Source: Micromonospora sp. U21 (GTDB lineage Bacteria > Actinomycetota > Actinomycetes > Mycobacteriales > Micromonosporaceae). Taken from it: a stretch of DNA of 64,000 nt. Position numbers and translations under genes: made by a program. The stretch spans positions 124,001-188,000 of the forward strand of contig NZ_JAGPYK010000010.1 of NCBI RefSeq assembly GCF_018070045.1, given 5' to 3'. Every line of letters begins with the position of its first letter. Positions within the stretch are counted from its first letter, which is position 1. The notes beneath the pieces were generated by a model that saw only the letters and a program-made list of their open reading frames with translations, searched no databases and was not told the DNA's origin. Of the stretch, positions 44,414 to 53,086 are shown in pieces.

Positions 44414-44926
44414 ATGAACGAGCTCGCGATCACCGTCATCGGTCGGGACCGGCCGGGCATCGTGGCCGACGTCGCTGAGGTGCTGGCCCGACTGGGCGCC
44501 AATCTCACCGACAGCACCATGACCCGGCTGCGGGGGCATTTCGCGATGACCCTCATCTGCACCGGTCCGGCCGCCGCCGAGGTCGAGGCCGCGCTGGCGC
44601 CGCTGGCCGCCGAGGGCCAGCTTCTGGCGACGGTACGTGCGGTCACCCCGGACGGTGAGGTGGCCCCGGTGGGCGAGCCGTACGTGATGGCGGTGCACGG
44701 GTCGGACCGGATGGGCATCGTCGCGGCGATGACCCGGGTGCTGGTGGACGCCGGTGGGAACGTCACCGACCTGAGTACGCGGTTGGCCGGCTCGCTCTAC
44801 GTGGTGCTGGCTGAGGTGGAGTTGCCGGCCGGCGTCGCCGACGGGCTGACCGACCGGTTGCATCGGACGGCTGGCGAGCTGGGTGTCGAGGTCACCCTCC
44901 GGCCGGCGGATCCGGATCTGCTGTGA
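44414..44926 (+). CDS. Tandem ACT-domain protein (GcvR-like)
   Basis: The 170-residue protein consists of two ACT domains: 4-75 (AITVIGRDRPGIVADVAEVLARLGANLTDSTM) and 92-165 (VMAVHGSDRMGIVAAMTRVLVDAGGNVTDLST). This is the arrangement of glycine-cleavage-repressor-like amino-acid sensors. The ligand is probably an amino acid. It overlaps def by 4 nt (GTGA). Confidence 0.88.
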   Translation: MNELAITVIGRDRPGIVADVAEVLARLGANLTDSTMTRLRGHFAMTLICTGPAAAEVEAALAPLAAEGQLLATVRAVTPDGEVAPVGEPYVMAVHGSDRMGIVAAMTRVLVDAGGNVTDLSTRLAGSLYVVLAEVELPAGVADGLTDRLHRTAGELGVEVTLRPADPDLL

Positions 44927-45519
44927 CCGGCGAGCTGAGCGGCCCGGACACCGGCCGGAACGTCGGGACGTACGTCGGCCTGGGCGAGTGGACGCCGGAG
45001 TCGCTGGCCGTGCCGGGCGAGGTGCGTGCGGTGGTGTCTGCCCCGCACCCGGTGCTGAGCCGGGCCGGTGGCGAGGTGGATCCGACCGCGGCGGAGACGA
45101 TCCGGCTGGCCGTCGACCTGGTCGCCACCATGCGGGTGTCGCCGGGTTGCGTCGGCCTGGCCGCACCGCAGATCGGCGTGGCCGCCCGGGTCTTCGCCGT
45201 CGACGTGACCGGGCATCCGAAGGCGGTCACCGTGCACGGCACCTTCGTGCTCTGCAACGCTCGCGTGGTCGAGGCGACCCGGTGGAAACCGGGCCGGGAG
45301 GGGTGCATGTCGGTGCCGGACCTGACCGGGGACGTGAAGCGGGCCAGCCGGTTGGTGGTGGAGGGCGACCTGCCGGGCAGCGGAAAGCCGGTCCGCCTGG
45401 TGACCGACGGCTTCGAGGCGCGGGCGTTGCAGCACGAGATCGACCACTGCGCCGGGCTGCTCTTCCTCGACCGGGTGGCCGGCGCACACGCCGTCTACCA
45501 GCGCAAGGTCTACCTCTGA
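44923..45519 (+). CDS. def: Peptide deformylase
   Basis: Removes the N-formyl group from nascent proteins. The 198-residue protein has motif 1 GCVGLAAPQ (75-83, the usual second Gly context), motif 2 EGCMS (126-130, metal-ligand Cys128) and motif 3 HEIDH (171-175). An N-terminal extension of about 30 residues precedes the catalytic domain. It is translationally coupled to the ACT-domain gene. Confidence 0.94.
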   Translation: MTGELSGPDTGRNVGTYVGLGEWTPESLAVPGEVRAVVSAPHPVLSRAGGEVDPTAAETIRLAVDLVATMRVSPGCVGLAAPQIGVAARVFAVDVTGHPKAVTVHGTFVLCNARVVEATRWKPGREGCMSVPDLTGDVKRASRLVVEGDLPGSGKPVRLVTDGFEARALQHEIDHCAGLLFLDRVAGAHAVYQRKVYL

Positions 45520-45637
45520 CGGCGCGCCGGGCGACCGACGCATTCGTCCTCAGTGGACGGTTTTCGGGTCGTGCCCGCGGCGCTCCGGCGCGTCGCGGCG
45601 GACTGGCGGGTGCGGCGCCGCTACGGTGGGAGGCATC

Positions 45638-46354
45638 ATGCGTCTGACGGTCGGCCCCCTGCCACCCGCCGTGTACTGGCGGCGTCGCGCCGTCGTACTC
45701 GGAGCGGGGCTTCTCTTCCTGATTGTCCTGCTCTACTCCTGCACCGGCTCGGGTCGCTCCGACGGTCGACCGCAGGCGGGGGCGACGCCGACGTCGGCTC
45801 CGACGTCCGCCGCGACCCCGGGTCCCGGTGGGCCGGTGTTGACCCCGCAGACCGGCGCTCCGCCGGCGTCCGCCGATCCTGACACCGTGAGTCCGAGCCC
45901 GGAGGTCACCAGCAACGAACCGCCACCGGGTTCGGCTGCCGGGTCGGTGGACGACGGCACCTGCACCGACGCCGAGATCAGCGTGACGTCGGTGGCGCGG
46001 CCCACCTCGGTGCAGCGCGGGGTGGTGGTCGACCTCCAACTAAAGATCAAAAACACCTCGGACCGGACGTGCAGCCGGAACGTCGGCGCCGACCTCCAGG
46101 AGATCTTCATTAAGTCCGGCGCCGAGAAGGTGTGGTCGTCGGACACCTGCGGCAAGGTCAAGGGTTCGGACGTGCAGTCCTTCACGCCCGGCTTCGAGCG
46201 TGCCTACGAGGTGGGTTGGAACGGGCGGGACACCAGCCGGTGCGACAGCGGCGGGTTGGCCGCCGGCCCGTTCCCGCCCGCTGGGACGTACCAGGTGTTC
46301 GCCCGGGTCGGCACCAAGCACAGCGCGCCGGTGAAGATCACCATCACCGGCTGA
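45638..46354 (+). CDS. Membrane-anchored secreted protein with beta-sandwich-like domain
   Basis: The 238-residue protein has a short N-terminal membrane helix (about 18-35), a Pro/Thr/Ser linker (about 40-105) and an external domain. The external domain (about 108-238) has two likely Cys pairs (CTDAEISV, CSRNVGADL, SDTCGKV, SRCDSGG) and Ig-like strands. The family is not recognised. ATG 45638 follows GTGGGAGG; ATG 45626 is an alternative. It converges on disA with a 6-nt gap. Confidence 0.72.
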   Translation: MRLTVGPLPPAVYWRRRAVVLGAGLLFLIVLLYSCTGSGRSDGRPQAGATPTSAPTSAATPGPGGPVLTPQTGAPPASADPDTVSPSPEVTSNEPPPGSAAGSVDDGTCTDAEISVTSVARPTSVQRGVVVDLQLKIKNTSDRTCSRNVGADLQEIFIKSGAEKVWSSDTCGKVKGSDVQSFTPGFERAYEVGWNGRDTSRCDSGGLAAGPFPPAGTYQVFARVGTKHSAPVKITITG

Positions 46355-46360
46355 GCCGGG

Positions 46361-47545
46361 TCAGACGTACCGCTCCAGGATGGATGCCTCGGCGAGCCGG
46401 GACAGCCCCTCGCGGACGCCCCGGGCCCGGGCGTCGCCGACCCCCTCGACGGCCTGCAGGTCCTCCACCGTCGCGCCCAGCAGCCGCTGGAGGCTGCCGA
46501 AGTGCACCACCAGCCGGTCGACCACCGGCACCGGCAGTCGGGGCACCTTGGCCAGCAGTCGGAAGCCCCGAGGGCTGACCGCGGCGTCCAACGCGTCCGA
46601 TGCGGCCGGGTAACCGATCGCCTTGGCCACCGACACCAGGTCGATCAGCTCGGTGGCGCCGAGCAGATCCAGCTCGACCAGCGCCTCGTCCAGAGTGCGG
46701 GACTTGCGGCCGACCGGGAGGTAGTCCCGGATGACCAGCGTCCGGTCGGCGTCCACGCCGGCCATCAGCTCGTCGAGCTGGAGGGCGAGCAGGCGGCCGT
46801 CGGTGCCCAGCTCGACCACGTAGCCGGCGATCTCGTCGGCGATCCGGCGGACCATCTCCAGTCGCTGCACCACCGCCACCGCATCCCGCACGGTGACCAG
46901 ATCCTCGATCTCCAGAGCGGAGAGCGTCCCGGAGACCTCGTCCAGCCGGAGCTTGTAGCGCTCCAGGGTGGCCAGCGCCTGGTTGGCCCTGGAGAGGATG
47001 GCCGCCGAGTCGTCGAGCACGTGCCGCTGACCGTTGACGTAGAGGCTGATGATGCGCATCGACTGGCTGACCGAGATGACCGGATAGCCGGTCTGCCGGG
47101 CGACCCGCTCGGCGGTGCGGTGCCGGGTGCCGGACTCCTCGGTCGGGATGGACGGGTCGGGCATCAGGTGCACGGCCGCCCGGACGATCCGGGTGCCGTC
47201 GCTGGAGAGCACGACCGCGCCGTCCATCTTGCAGAGCTCCCGTACCCGGGTCGCGGAGAACTCCACGTCCAGGGGGAAGCCGCCGGTGCACAGGCCCTCG
47301 ACGACCTTGTCGTAGCCGAGCACGATGAGCGCGCCCGTGCGGCCGCGCAGAATGCGCTCCAACCCGTCCCGCAGCGCGGTGCCGGGCGCCATCAGGGCGA
47401 GGTTCGCCCGCAGGGGGTCCCCGGCGCTCCCGGCGGCTCCCGCGGTCACGCTCACGCTGATCGGACGGGCGGGCGAGCCCACGCCGCCGGTGCGGGCGTG
47501 AGGCGGCGCGCCGGCAGGCTTGGTGGTATCGCGGTCGATCGGCAC
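46361..47545 (-). CDS. disA: DNA integrity scanning diadenylate cyclase DisA
   Basis: Makes c-di-AMP from ATP while sensing branched DNA. The 394-residue protein has a DAC domain with [11 protein letters not shown] (DGA 108-110) and [11 protein letters not shown] (139-149), a helical linker, and a C-terminal helix-hairpin-helix DNA-binding domain ([25 protein letters not shown]). An N-terminal extension of about 45 residues is present. GTG 47545 is chosen because TAGACT begins 12 nt upstream; GTG 47551 is possible. It follows radA, the usual pairing. Confidence 0.95.
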   Translation of the reverse strand: MPIDRDTTKPAGAPPHARTGGVGSPARPISVSVTAGAAGSAGDPLRANLALMAPGTALRDGLERILRGRTGALIVLGYDKVVEGLCTGGFPLDVEFSATRVRELCKMDGAVVLSSDGTRIVRAAVHLMPDPSIPTEESGTRHRTAERVARQTGYPVISVSQSMRIISLYVNGQRHVLDDSAAILSRANQALATLERYKLRLDEVSGTLSALEIEDLVTVRDAVAVVQRLEMVRRIADEIAGYVVELGTDGRLLALQLDELMAGVDADRTLVIRDYLPVGRKSRTLDEALVELDLLGATELIDLVSVAKAIGYPAASDALDAAVSPRGFRLLAKVPRLPVPVVDRLVVHFGSLQRLLGATVEDLQAVEGVGDARARGVREGLSRLAEASILERYV

Positions 47546-47551
47546 GGGCAC

Positions 47552-47557
47552 AGTCTA
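47552..47557 (-). promoter_or_regulatory. -10 element TAGACT of disA
   Basis: On the minus strand it starts 12 nt before GTG 47545, giving disA its own leaderless transcript in addition to any read-through from radA. Confidence 0.5.
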
Positions 47558-47676
47558 CGGACTGCCGTGCGGTGGGTGCTGTCGTGGTTACTGTGATGTG
47601 TCACGATGCTGCCCCTCCAACCGTTTCCCGCTTGCGGCGCGCTGTCCGGTATCGCCGTCCCCGTCGGCACGGTGCG

Positions 47677-49134
47677 TCACTCGGCGGACGCGCGGGCCGC
47701 GTGGTGCAGCGCCGAGCGGACGTCCGTGACCTCGGTCACCCGCATCTGCTCGGGACCGGCGCCGGTGCTGGTCGGGCCGCAGCCGGGCGGGACCAGGGCC
47801 ACCTTGAACCCCAGCCGGGCCGCCTCGGCGAGCCGGCGCGGAACCGCCCCGACCCGGCGCACCTCGCCGGTCAGCCCCACCTCGCCGATCGCCACCAGGT
47901 GCGGCGCGATGGCCAGGTTGAGCCCGCCGGAGGCGACCGCCAGCGCGACCGCCAGGTCGGCTGCCGGCTCCACCACGCGGATGCCACCCACGGTGGCCGC
48001 GAAGACCTCCCGGTCGTGCAGGGTGAGCCGCTCGGTGCGGCGTTGCAGCACCGCGAGCACCATCGCCAGCCGGGCCGAGTCGAGGCCGGAGACGGTGCGT
48101 CGGGGCGAGCCGGCGACCGTCGCGCCGATCAGCGCCTGCACCTCGGTGACCAGCGCCCTGCGCCCCTCCATCGCCACCGTCACGCAGGTGCCCGGCACCG
48201 GCTCGGAGTAACGGGTCAGGAACAGCCCGGACGGGTCGGCCAGGCTGCTGATGCCGCCCTCGTGCATCTCGAAGCAGCCGACCTCGTCGGCCGCCCCGAA
48301 CCGGTTCTTGACGCCGCGCACCAGCCGCAGCGAGGAGTGCTTGTCGCCCTCGAAGTGCAGCACCACGTCGACCAGGTGCTCCAGCACCCGGGGCCCGGCC
48401 ACCTGGCCGTCCTTCGTGACGTGCCCGACCAGCACCGTGGCGATGCCCCGCTCCTTGGCGACCGAGACCAGCGCGGCGGTGACCGCCCGGACCTGGGTCA
48501 CCCCACCGGGCACGCCCTCGGTGCCGGTCGTCGAAATGGTCTGCACCGAGTCGAGCACCAGCAGGCCCGGCTTGACCGCGTCGAGGTGCCCGAGCACCGC
48601 CCCCAGGTCGCTCTCCGCCGCGAGGTAGAGCTGGTCGTGCAGGGTGCCCATCCGCTCGGCGCGTAGCCGGACCTGACTGACCGACTCTTCTCCGCTGACC
48701 ACCAGCGAGGGACTGCCGGCGCCGACGGCCCACTGCTGTGCCACGTCGAGCAGCAGGGTGGACTTGCCCACGCCGGGCTCGCCGGCGAGCAGCACCACCG
48801 CGCCCGGCACCAGGCCGCCGCCGAGCACCCGGTCGAGCTCGCTCACACCGGTGGGCCGGGCGCGGGCCGGCGCGGCGCTGATGGTGGCGATCGGCCGGGC
48901 CGGCTCGGACGGCAGCCGGGAGCTGACCACCCGACCGGAGACGGTCGGCCCGGTCACCGTGCACTCGACCACCGAGCCCCACTCACCGCACTCCGGGCAG
49001 CGCCCCACCCACTTGGGCGGCTGGTGGCCACAGGCGTCGCACTCGTACGCCGGACGTGGCTCGCGGGCGGTGGACCGACCGCGGGCGCCGCCGGCCGTGC
49101 CGCCGCGCGGAGAGGTCGATCGGGGAGTGGTCAC
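47677..49134 (-). CDS. radA: DNA repair protein RadA
   Basis: A RecA-related branch-migration ATPase. The 485-residue protein has the zinc finger Cys32/Cys35/Cys46/Cys49, Walker A GEPGVGKST (118-126) and the RadA-specific KNRFG motif. A C-terminal Lon-protease-like domain (GGIRVVEPAADLAVALAVASGGLN ... GEVGLTGEVRRV) lacks protease residues, as usual for the family. TAGCGT starts 12 nt before the GTG at 49134. Confidence 0.96.
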   Translation of the reverse strand: MTTPRSTSPRGGTAGGARGRSTAREPRPAYECDACGHQPPKWVGRCPECGEWGSVVECTVTGPTVSGRVVSSRLPSEPARPIATISAAPARARPTGVSELDRVLGGGLVPGAVVLLAGEPGVGKSTLLLDVAQQWAVGAGSPSLVVSGEESVSQVRLRAERMGTLHDQLYLAAESDLGAVLGHLDAVKPGLLVLDSVQTISTTGTEGVPGGVTQVRAVTAALVSVAKERGIATVLVGHVTKDGQVAGPRVLEHLVDVVLHFEGDKHSSLRLVRGVKNRFGAADEVGCFEMHEGGISSLADPSGLFLTRYSEPVPGTCVTVAMEGRRALVTEVQALIGATVAGSPRRTVSGLDSARLAMVLAVLQRRTERLTLHDREVFAATVGGIRVVEPAADLAVALAVASGGLNLAIAPHLVAIGEVGLTGEVRRVGAVPRRLAEAARLGFKVALVPPGCGPTSTGAGPEQMRVTEVTDVRSALHHAARASAE

Positions 49135-49140
49135 ATCAGG

Positions 49141-49146
49141 ACGCTA
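49141..49146 (-). promoter_or_regulatory. -10 element TAGCGT of radA
   Basis: First T 12 nt before the GTG start on the minus strand; leaderless arrangement. Confidence 0.5.
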
Positions 49147-49168
49147 GCCCTCGCGTACGACGAAAACA

Positions 49169-49196
49169 CCCCGGCGTGGTGGTCACCACGCCGGGG
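49169..49196 (-). terminator. Rho-independent terminator of the 49977 lipoprotein gene
   Basis: A perfect 12-bp stem (49169-49180 with 49185-49196, loop of 4) is followed on the minus strand by TGTTTT. It overlaps the radA upstream region. Confidence 0.75.
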
Positions 49197-49218
49197 CGTT
49201 CGTCGATCTCACGTGTGG

Positions 49219-49977
49219 TCAGCCGTGGTTCGAGCCGCCCTCGTCACCCTCGTAGCCGCCCTCGCGCTCGATGATCGGCGAGGGGGGAGCCGCCGGGGTG
49301 AGCGGCACCGCGATCGGCGCGGCGCCGGTGACCGTGTTGCCGTTGCCGAAGTCGAAGGTCACGAAGACGTTCTGGCCGGAGCGCAGCTCCTCGGTCAGAC
49401 CGATCAGCCGGAGCTGCTGGGTGGCCTCGGAGTTGAGCTGGAGGTAGCTCAGCGGAGCCAGCTCGATCCGGGCAGGCTGGCCCGGAGTGGAGGGGCTGGC
49501 CGAGCCCGACGCCCGCGCCGACTCCGGGGCGGACGGGGTGGCCGAGGACGACCCGGTCTCCGACGGGGTCGCCGACGGGCTGGCCGAGCCGGACCTGGAG
49601 GCGGACGGGCTGACGGAGGCCGACTCCGAGGCGGACGGCGACGGGCTCGCGGAGCCGCCGGTGATCACCACCTCGCGGGCGTCCTCGGTGGTGACGGTGA
49701 CCGTCACCGTGTCCTTCGAGTCGTTGTAGATCACGGCGTTGAGCGCCGCGTCCTGCCCCGCCCGGTAACCCTCGGTGCCCGGGTAGTCGACCAGCAGGCC
49801 ACGCACCACGAAAGCGCCGTTGCCGGCCGAGAGGTTGACGCCCTGGACCGACGGCTCCTTGTTGGCGGTCTCGGCGATCTGGCCGGCGCCGCACCCGGAC
49901 GCCAGCAGGCTGGTCGCCGCCGCAATCCCGGACAGCAGCAGGGCCGCCCGCCGGGATCCCCTGATCGAGCGCGTCAC
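49219..49977 (-). CDS. Lipoprotein with Ser/Pro/Ala-rich linker, unknown function
   Basis: The 252-residue protein starts at GTG 49977 with GAGGAGG upstream. It has a lipoprotein signal (LLASGC, Cys near 27), a beta-rich domain split around a low-complexity Ser/Pro/Ala linker (about 118-178), and a Gly/Glu tail. Segments such as VNLSAGNGAFVVRGLLVDYPG and IELAPLSYLQLNSEATQQLRLIGL suggest an Ig- or copper-chaperone-like sandwich, but I recognise no family. It is separated from radA by a terminator. Confidence 0.78.
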   Translation of the reverse strand: MTRSIRGSRRAALLLSGIAAATSLLASGCGAGQIAETANKEPSVQGVNLSAGNGAFVVRGLLVDYPGTEGYRAGQDAALNAVIYNDSKDTVTVTVTTEDAREVVITGGSASPSPSASESASVSPSASRSGSASPSATPSETGSSSATPSAPESARASGSASPSTPGQPARIELAPLSYLQLNSEATQQLRLIGLTEELRSGQNVFVTFDFGNGNTVTGAAPIAVPLTPAAPPSPIIEREGGYEGDEGGSNHG

Positions 49978-50117
49978 GTCGGTCCTCCTCGTCACGATCC
50001 CCACCCGGCCACACGCCGGGCACGGTGGCCATACCCGCGCAGACCGCGCTCCAGGGTAGTTGGGGCTGATCGAGGCCCGCACGCGGACCCGGGCAATGCC
50101 ACCTTCCCGGGTGCCGG

Positions 50118-50957
50118 TCACACCACCCGACCGCTCGCCACCAGCAGGACCACGTCGATGAGAGCCACCAGCATCACCGCCCGGAAGGCGGCCACCGGCC
50201 GGCGGCCGGCCCGGACCGCCGAGCGCCCGGCGTACCAGCTCAGCGCCGGCACCACGGCGGCCGCGCCGACCGCCGTCAACCCGATCGCCGACGGTGGCCC
50301 GGGCGGCCCGAGGACCAGGGCAGCGGTCGCCGCGAGGAGTAGCCCGGCCGCGGCGGCCCGGCTGCCGGCGGCACCCAACCGGTGCGGCAGGCCCCGCACC
50401 CCGGTGCGGGCGTCGTCGGCCAGGTCAGGCAGGACGTTGGCGAAATGCGCACCGGCACCCAGGCAGGCGGCCGCCGCCAGCAGCCAGGCCGGCGGAGTCG
50501 GCTCGCCGGGCAGTCCCAGCACCACGAAGGCGGGTAGCGCACCGAAGGAGACCGCGTACGGCAGCACCGAGAACGCGGTGGCCTTGAGCGGCCAGTCGTA
50601 GAGCAGTGCGGAGACCAGGGCGACGGTGAGCCAGAACGCCGCCGTGGGGTTCGTGGTCAGCGCCAGCAGCGGGCAGGCCACCGCGGCCGCCGCCGCAGCC
50701 CCGGCCGTGGTGCGGCGGCCGACCGCGCCGGCAGCGACCGGCTTGTCGGTACGCCCCACCGTGGCGTCCCGCTCGGCGTCCAGCGCGTCGTTGGTCCAGC
50801 CCACGGCGAGCTGGCTGGCCAGCACTGCGAGCACCACCGACACGACTCCGGCCGGCCGGTGCCCCACTCCCCAGGCCAGCAGACCAGCCACTGTGGTCAC
50901 CGCCGCGGCCGGTTCCGGATGGCTCGCCCTGACCAGCCCTAACACCCTCGACGACAT
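50118..50957 (-). CDS. UbiA-family prenyltransferase
   Basis: The 279-residue membrane enzyme has eight to nine helices and the two Asp-rich motifs that bind prenyl diphosphate through Mg2+: NDALDAERDATVGRTDKP (about 55-72) and NVLPDLADDARTG (about 174-186). UbiA enzymes prenylate aromatic or quinone precursors. It lies head-to-head with the methyltransferase gene of the type III PKS locus, so its acceptor may be the polyketide product. CAGACT starts 12 nt before its ATG. Confidence 0.9.
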   Translation of the reverse strand: MSSRVLGLVRASHPEPAAAVTTVAGLLAWGVGHRPAGVVSVVLAVLASQLAVGWTNDALDAERDATVGRTDKPVAAGAVGRRTTAGAAAAAAVACPLLALTTNPTAAFWLTVALVSALLYDWPLKATAFSVLPYAVSFGALPAFVVLGLPGEPTPPAWLLAAAACLGAGAHFANVLPDLADDARTGVRGLPHRLGAAGSRAAAAGLLLAATAALVLGPPGPPSAIGLTAVGAAAVVPALSWYAGRSAVRAGRRPVAAFRAVMLVALIDVVLLVASGRVV

Positions 50958-50963
50958 AAGGGA

Positions 50964-50969
50964 AGTCTG
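50964..50969 (-). promoter_or_regulatory. -10 element CAGACT of the UbiA-type gene
   Basis: Located 12 nt before the ATG at 50957 on the minus strand. Confidence 0.4.
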
Positions 50970-51003
50970 GTCGTTACCGAGCAGTCGTGCCACGCTCGGA
51001 GCC

Positions 51004-51780
51004 ATGCGAGACGTGGCTGCGGCCGCGGCGTCCACCGGCCCCCGGGTGCTGCCGCGCAACGATCCGCGCCAGTACGACGATCTGGCCGGTGAGTGGTGGC
51101 GGCCGGATGGCGCGTTCGCGATGCTGCACTGGCTGGCCGAGGCCCGTGCGGCGCTGGTGCCACCGGCTTCCCGCCCCGACGCGCTCCTGGTCGACCTGGG
51201 CTGCGGCGCCGGGCTGCTCGCGCCGCACCTGGCCGGTAAGGGATACCGGCACGTCGGGGTCGACCTGACCCGTTCGGCGCTGGTCCAGGCCGCCGGGCAC
51301 GGAGTCCGCGTGATCCAGGCCGATGTCACCGCGGTCCCACTCGCGGATGGCTGCGCCGACGTGGTCTCCGCCGGCGAGTTGCTCGAACACGTGCCGGCCT
51401 GGCCGCGCGCGGTGGCGGAGGCTTGCCGGCTGCTGCGCCCGGGCGGTCTGCTGGTGCTGGACACCCTGAACGACACCGCGCTGGCCCGGCTGGTCGCGGT
51501 GCGGATCGCCGAGCGACTGCCGACCGTGCCGCGCGGCATCCACGATCCACGGTTGTTCGTGGACGCCCGGGCGCTGGTGGCCGAGTGTGCCCGGCACGGC
51601 GTCGAGTTGCGGCTGCGTGGCATCCGGCCGCAGGTCGGCGGCCTGGTCACCTGGCTGCTGCGGCGGGCCCGCGCGGCCCGGACGCCCGGTGCGGCGTCGC
51701 CGACCGGCCGTGCTCCACGGATCGTGCCGACCCGGTCGACCGCCGTGTTGTACCAGGGCCGGGGTGTCCGCAACGGATAG
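51004..51780 (+). CDS. UbiG-like SAM-dependent O-methyltransferase
   Basis: The 258-residue protein has a UbiG-like N-terminus (NDPRQYDDLAGEWWRPDGAFAMLHWLAEAR), motif I LLVDLGCGAGLLAPHLA, VGVDLTRSALVQA, VPLADGCADVVSAGELLEHVP and a Pro-Gly motif LRPGGLLVLDTLN. UbiG-type enzymes methylate catechols and quinols. It is divergent from the UbiA gene by 46 bp and is followed by the flavoprotein and type III PKS genes, so a role in tailoring a phenolic polyketide is likely. Confidence 0.87.
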   Translation: MRDVAAAAASTGPRVLPRNDPRQYDDLAGEWWRPDGAFAMLHWLAEARAALVPPASRPDALLVDLGCGAGLLAPHLAGKGYRHVGVDLTRSALVQAAGHGVRVIQADVTAVPLADGCADVVSAGELLEHVPAWPRAVAEACRLLRPGGLLVLDTLNDTALARLVAVRIAERLPTVPRGIHDPRLFVDARALVAECARHGVELRLRGIRPQVGGLVTWLLRRARAARTPGAASPTGRAPRIVPTRSTAVLYQGRGVRNG

Positions 51781-51822
51781 TCGGGCCGTGGCGGGGGTAA
51801 GGGACGCCGAGAAGGGGGCGAT

Positions 51823-52992
51823 ATGACGGTGCACGCGCTGGAGGCGGCCCGCAGGTTGGCGCCGCGGTTCGCCGCGCGGGCGGCGGAGCACGACCGGGAC
51901 GGCTCCTTTCCGGTCGAGGACTTCCGTGACCTGCGGGAGGCCGGCCTGTTCGGGTTGATGGTTCCCCGGTCGTTGGGCGGCCTGGGCGCCAGCTTCGCCG
52001 AGTACGCCGCAGTGGCGACCGAACTTGCCCGAGGCAACGGCGCGACCGCCCTGGTGTTCAACATGCACGCCTCGGTGACCGGCGCGTTGGGCGCGGTGAC
52101 CGAGGAGTTGGCCGAGGCGCTGGGTGTGCCGGCCGAGGCGCTGGCCGCTCGGGACCGGCTGCTCACCGCCGCCGCGCAGGGCTCCTGGTACGCGGTGGCG
52201 ATGAGCGAGCGCGGTGCCGGTGCCCGGCTCTCCCAGCTGAGCACGGTCTACGAGGCGACCGACGCGGGCTGGCACCTCAAGGGGAGCAAGACCTTCTGCT
52301 CCGGCGCCGGGCATGCCGACGGCTACCTGGTGGCCGCGCGCAGCACCGCGGACCAGTCGGTGGTCTCCCAGTTCCTGGTGCCGGCCGGCCCGGAGGGCCT
52401 GACCGTCGAGCCGACCTGGGACGCGCTCGGCATGCGCGCCACCTCCTCGCACGACCTGCACCTGGACGTCACGGTGCCGGCCGACCGGCTGCTCGGCGGA
52501 GTGGAGGGGCTTGCCCTGGTGGTCGCCCAGCTGATGCCGCACTGGTTGGTTGCCAGCTACGCGGCGGTCTACGTGGGGGTGGCCCGGGCGGCGATCGACG
52601 CGGCGGCCGAGCACCTCAATGCCCGCAACCTGGCCGGCCTGCCGGCGGTGCGCGCCCGGCTGGGGCGGGCGGACGCGGCGACGGCCGCGGCTCAGCTGGT
52701 GGTGGCGGAGGCGGCCCGCCGGGTGGACGAGGCGCCGGGTGACGCGGAGACCAACCGCTGGGTGTGGCGGGCGAAACTGCTCGCCGGCACCACGGCCGCC
52801 GATGTGGCGGCGTCGATGCTGGAGGCGGCGGGCACCTCGGCGACGCGGCGCGGCCATCCGTTGGAACGGCTCTACCGGGACGCCCGCTGCGGCTCGCTGC
52901 ACCCGGCCACGTCGGACGTCTGCGCCGACTGGCTCGGCATCTCCGCGCTGGGCGGTGACCCGGACCGTGACGGATCGGCCCCGCGTTGGTGA
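51823..52992 (+). CDS. Acyl-CoA-dehydrogenase-fold flavoprotein, possibly a monooxygenase
   Basis: The 389-residue protein has the three-domain acyl-CoA dehydrogenase fold. Its N-terminus (LAPRFAARAAEHDRDGSFPVEDFRDLREAGLFGLMVPRSLGGLG) and the absence of an obvious catalytic Glu in the usual place resemble DszC/HpaB-like flavin monooxygenases. GSKTFCSGAGHADGYLVAARS lines the flavin site. Next to a type III PKS it could hydroxylate the aromatic product or supply an unsaturated acyl-CoA starter. It ends 95 nt before the PKS start. Confidence 0.82.
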   Translation: MTVHALEAARRLAPRFAARAAEHDRDGSFPVEDFRDLREAGLFGLMVPRSLGGLGASFAEYAAVATELARGNGATALVFNMHASVTGALGAVTEELAEALGVPAEALAARDRLLTAAAQGSWYAVAMSERGAGARLSQLSTVYEATDAGWHLKGSKTFCSGAGHADGYLVAARSTADQSVVSQFLVPAGPEGLTVEPTWDALGMRATSSHDLHLDVTVPADRLLGGVEGLALVVAQLMPHWLVASYAAVYVGVARAAIDAAAEHLNARNLAGLPAVRARLGRADAATAAAQLVVAEAARRVDEAPGDAETNRWVWRAKLLAGTTAADVAASMLEAAGTSATRRGHPLERLYRDARCGSLHPATSDVCADWLGISALGGDPDRDGSAPRW

Positions 52993-53086
52993 GCCGATGT
53001 GGCTGGACCAGCGCGGGGGATCGGCCGGCCGAGGTGGCCGGGGGGAGGAACCGGGGGAGCGCAGCGTCGGACGAGAGGTGGGGATC

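Noticed and set aside
47591..47606. TGTGATGTGTCACG resembling a CRP site between radA and disA
   Set aside because: The half-sites are 4 nt apart instead of 6, and it is not positioned at an evident promoter.
49485..49660. Repetitive GAC/GGC/GTC-rich stretch in the lipoprotein gene
   Set aside because: It is simply the coding sequence of the Ser/Pro/Ala-rich linker, not an independent repeat element.
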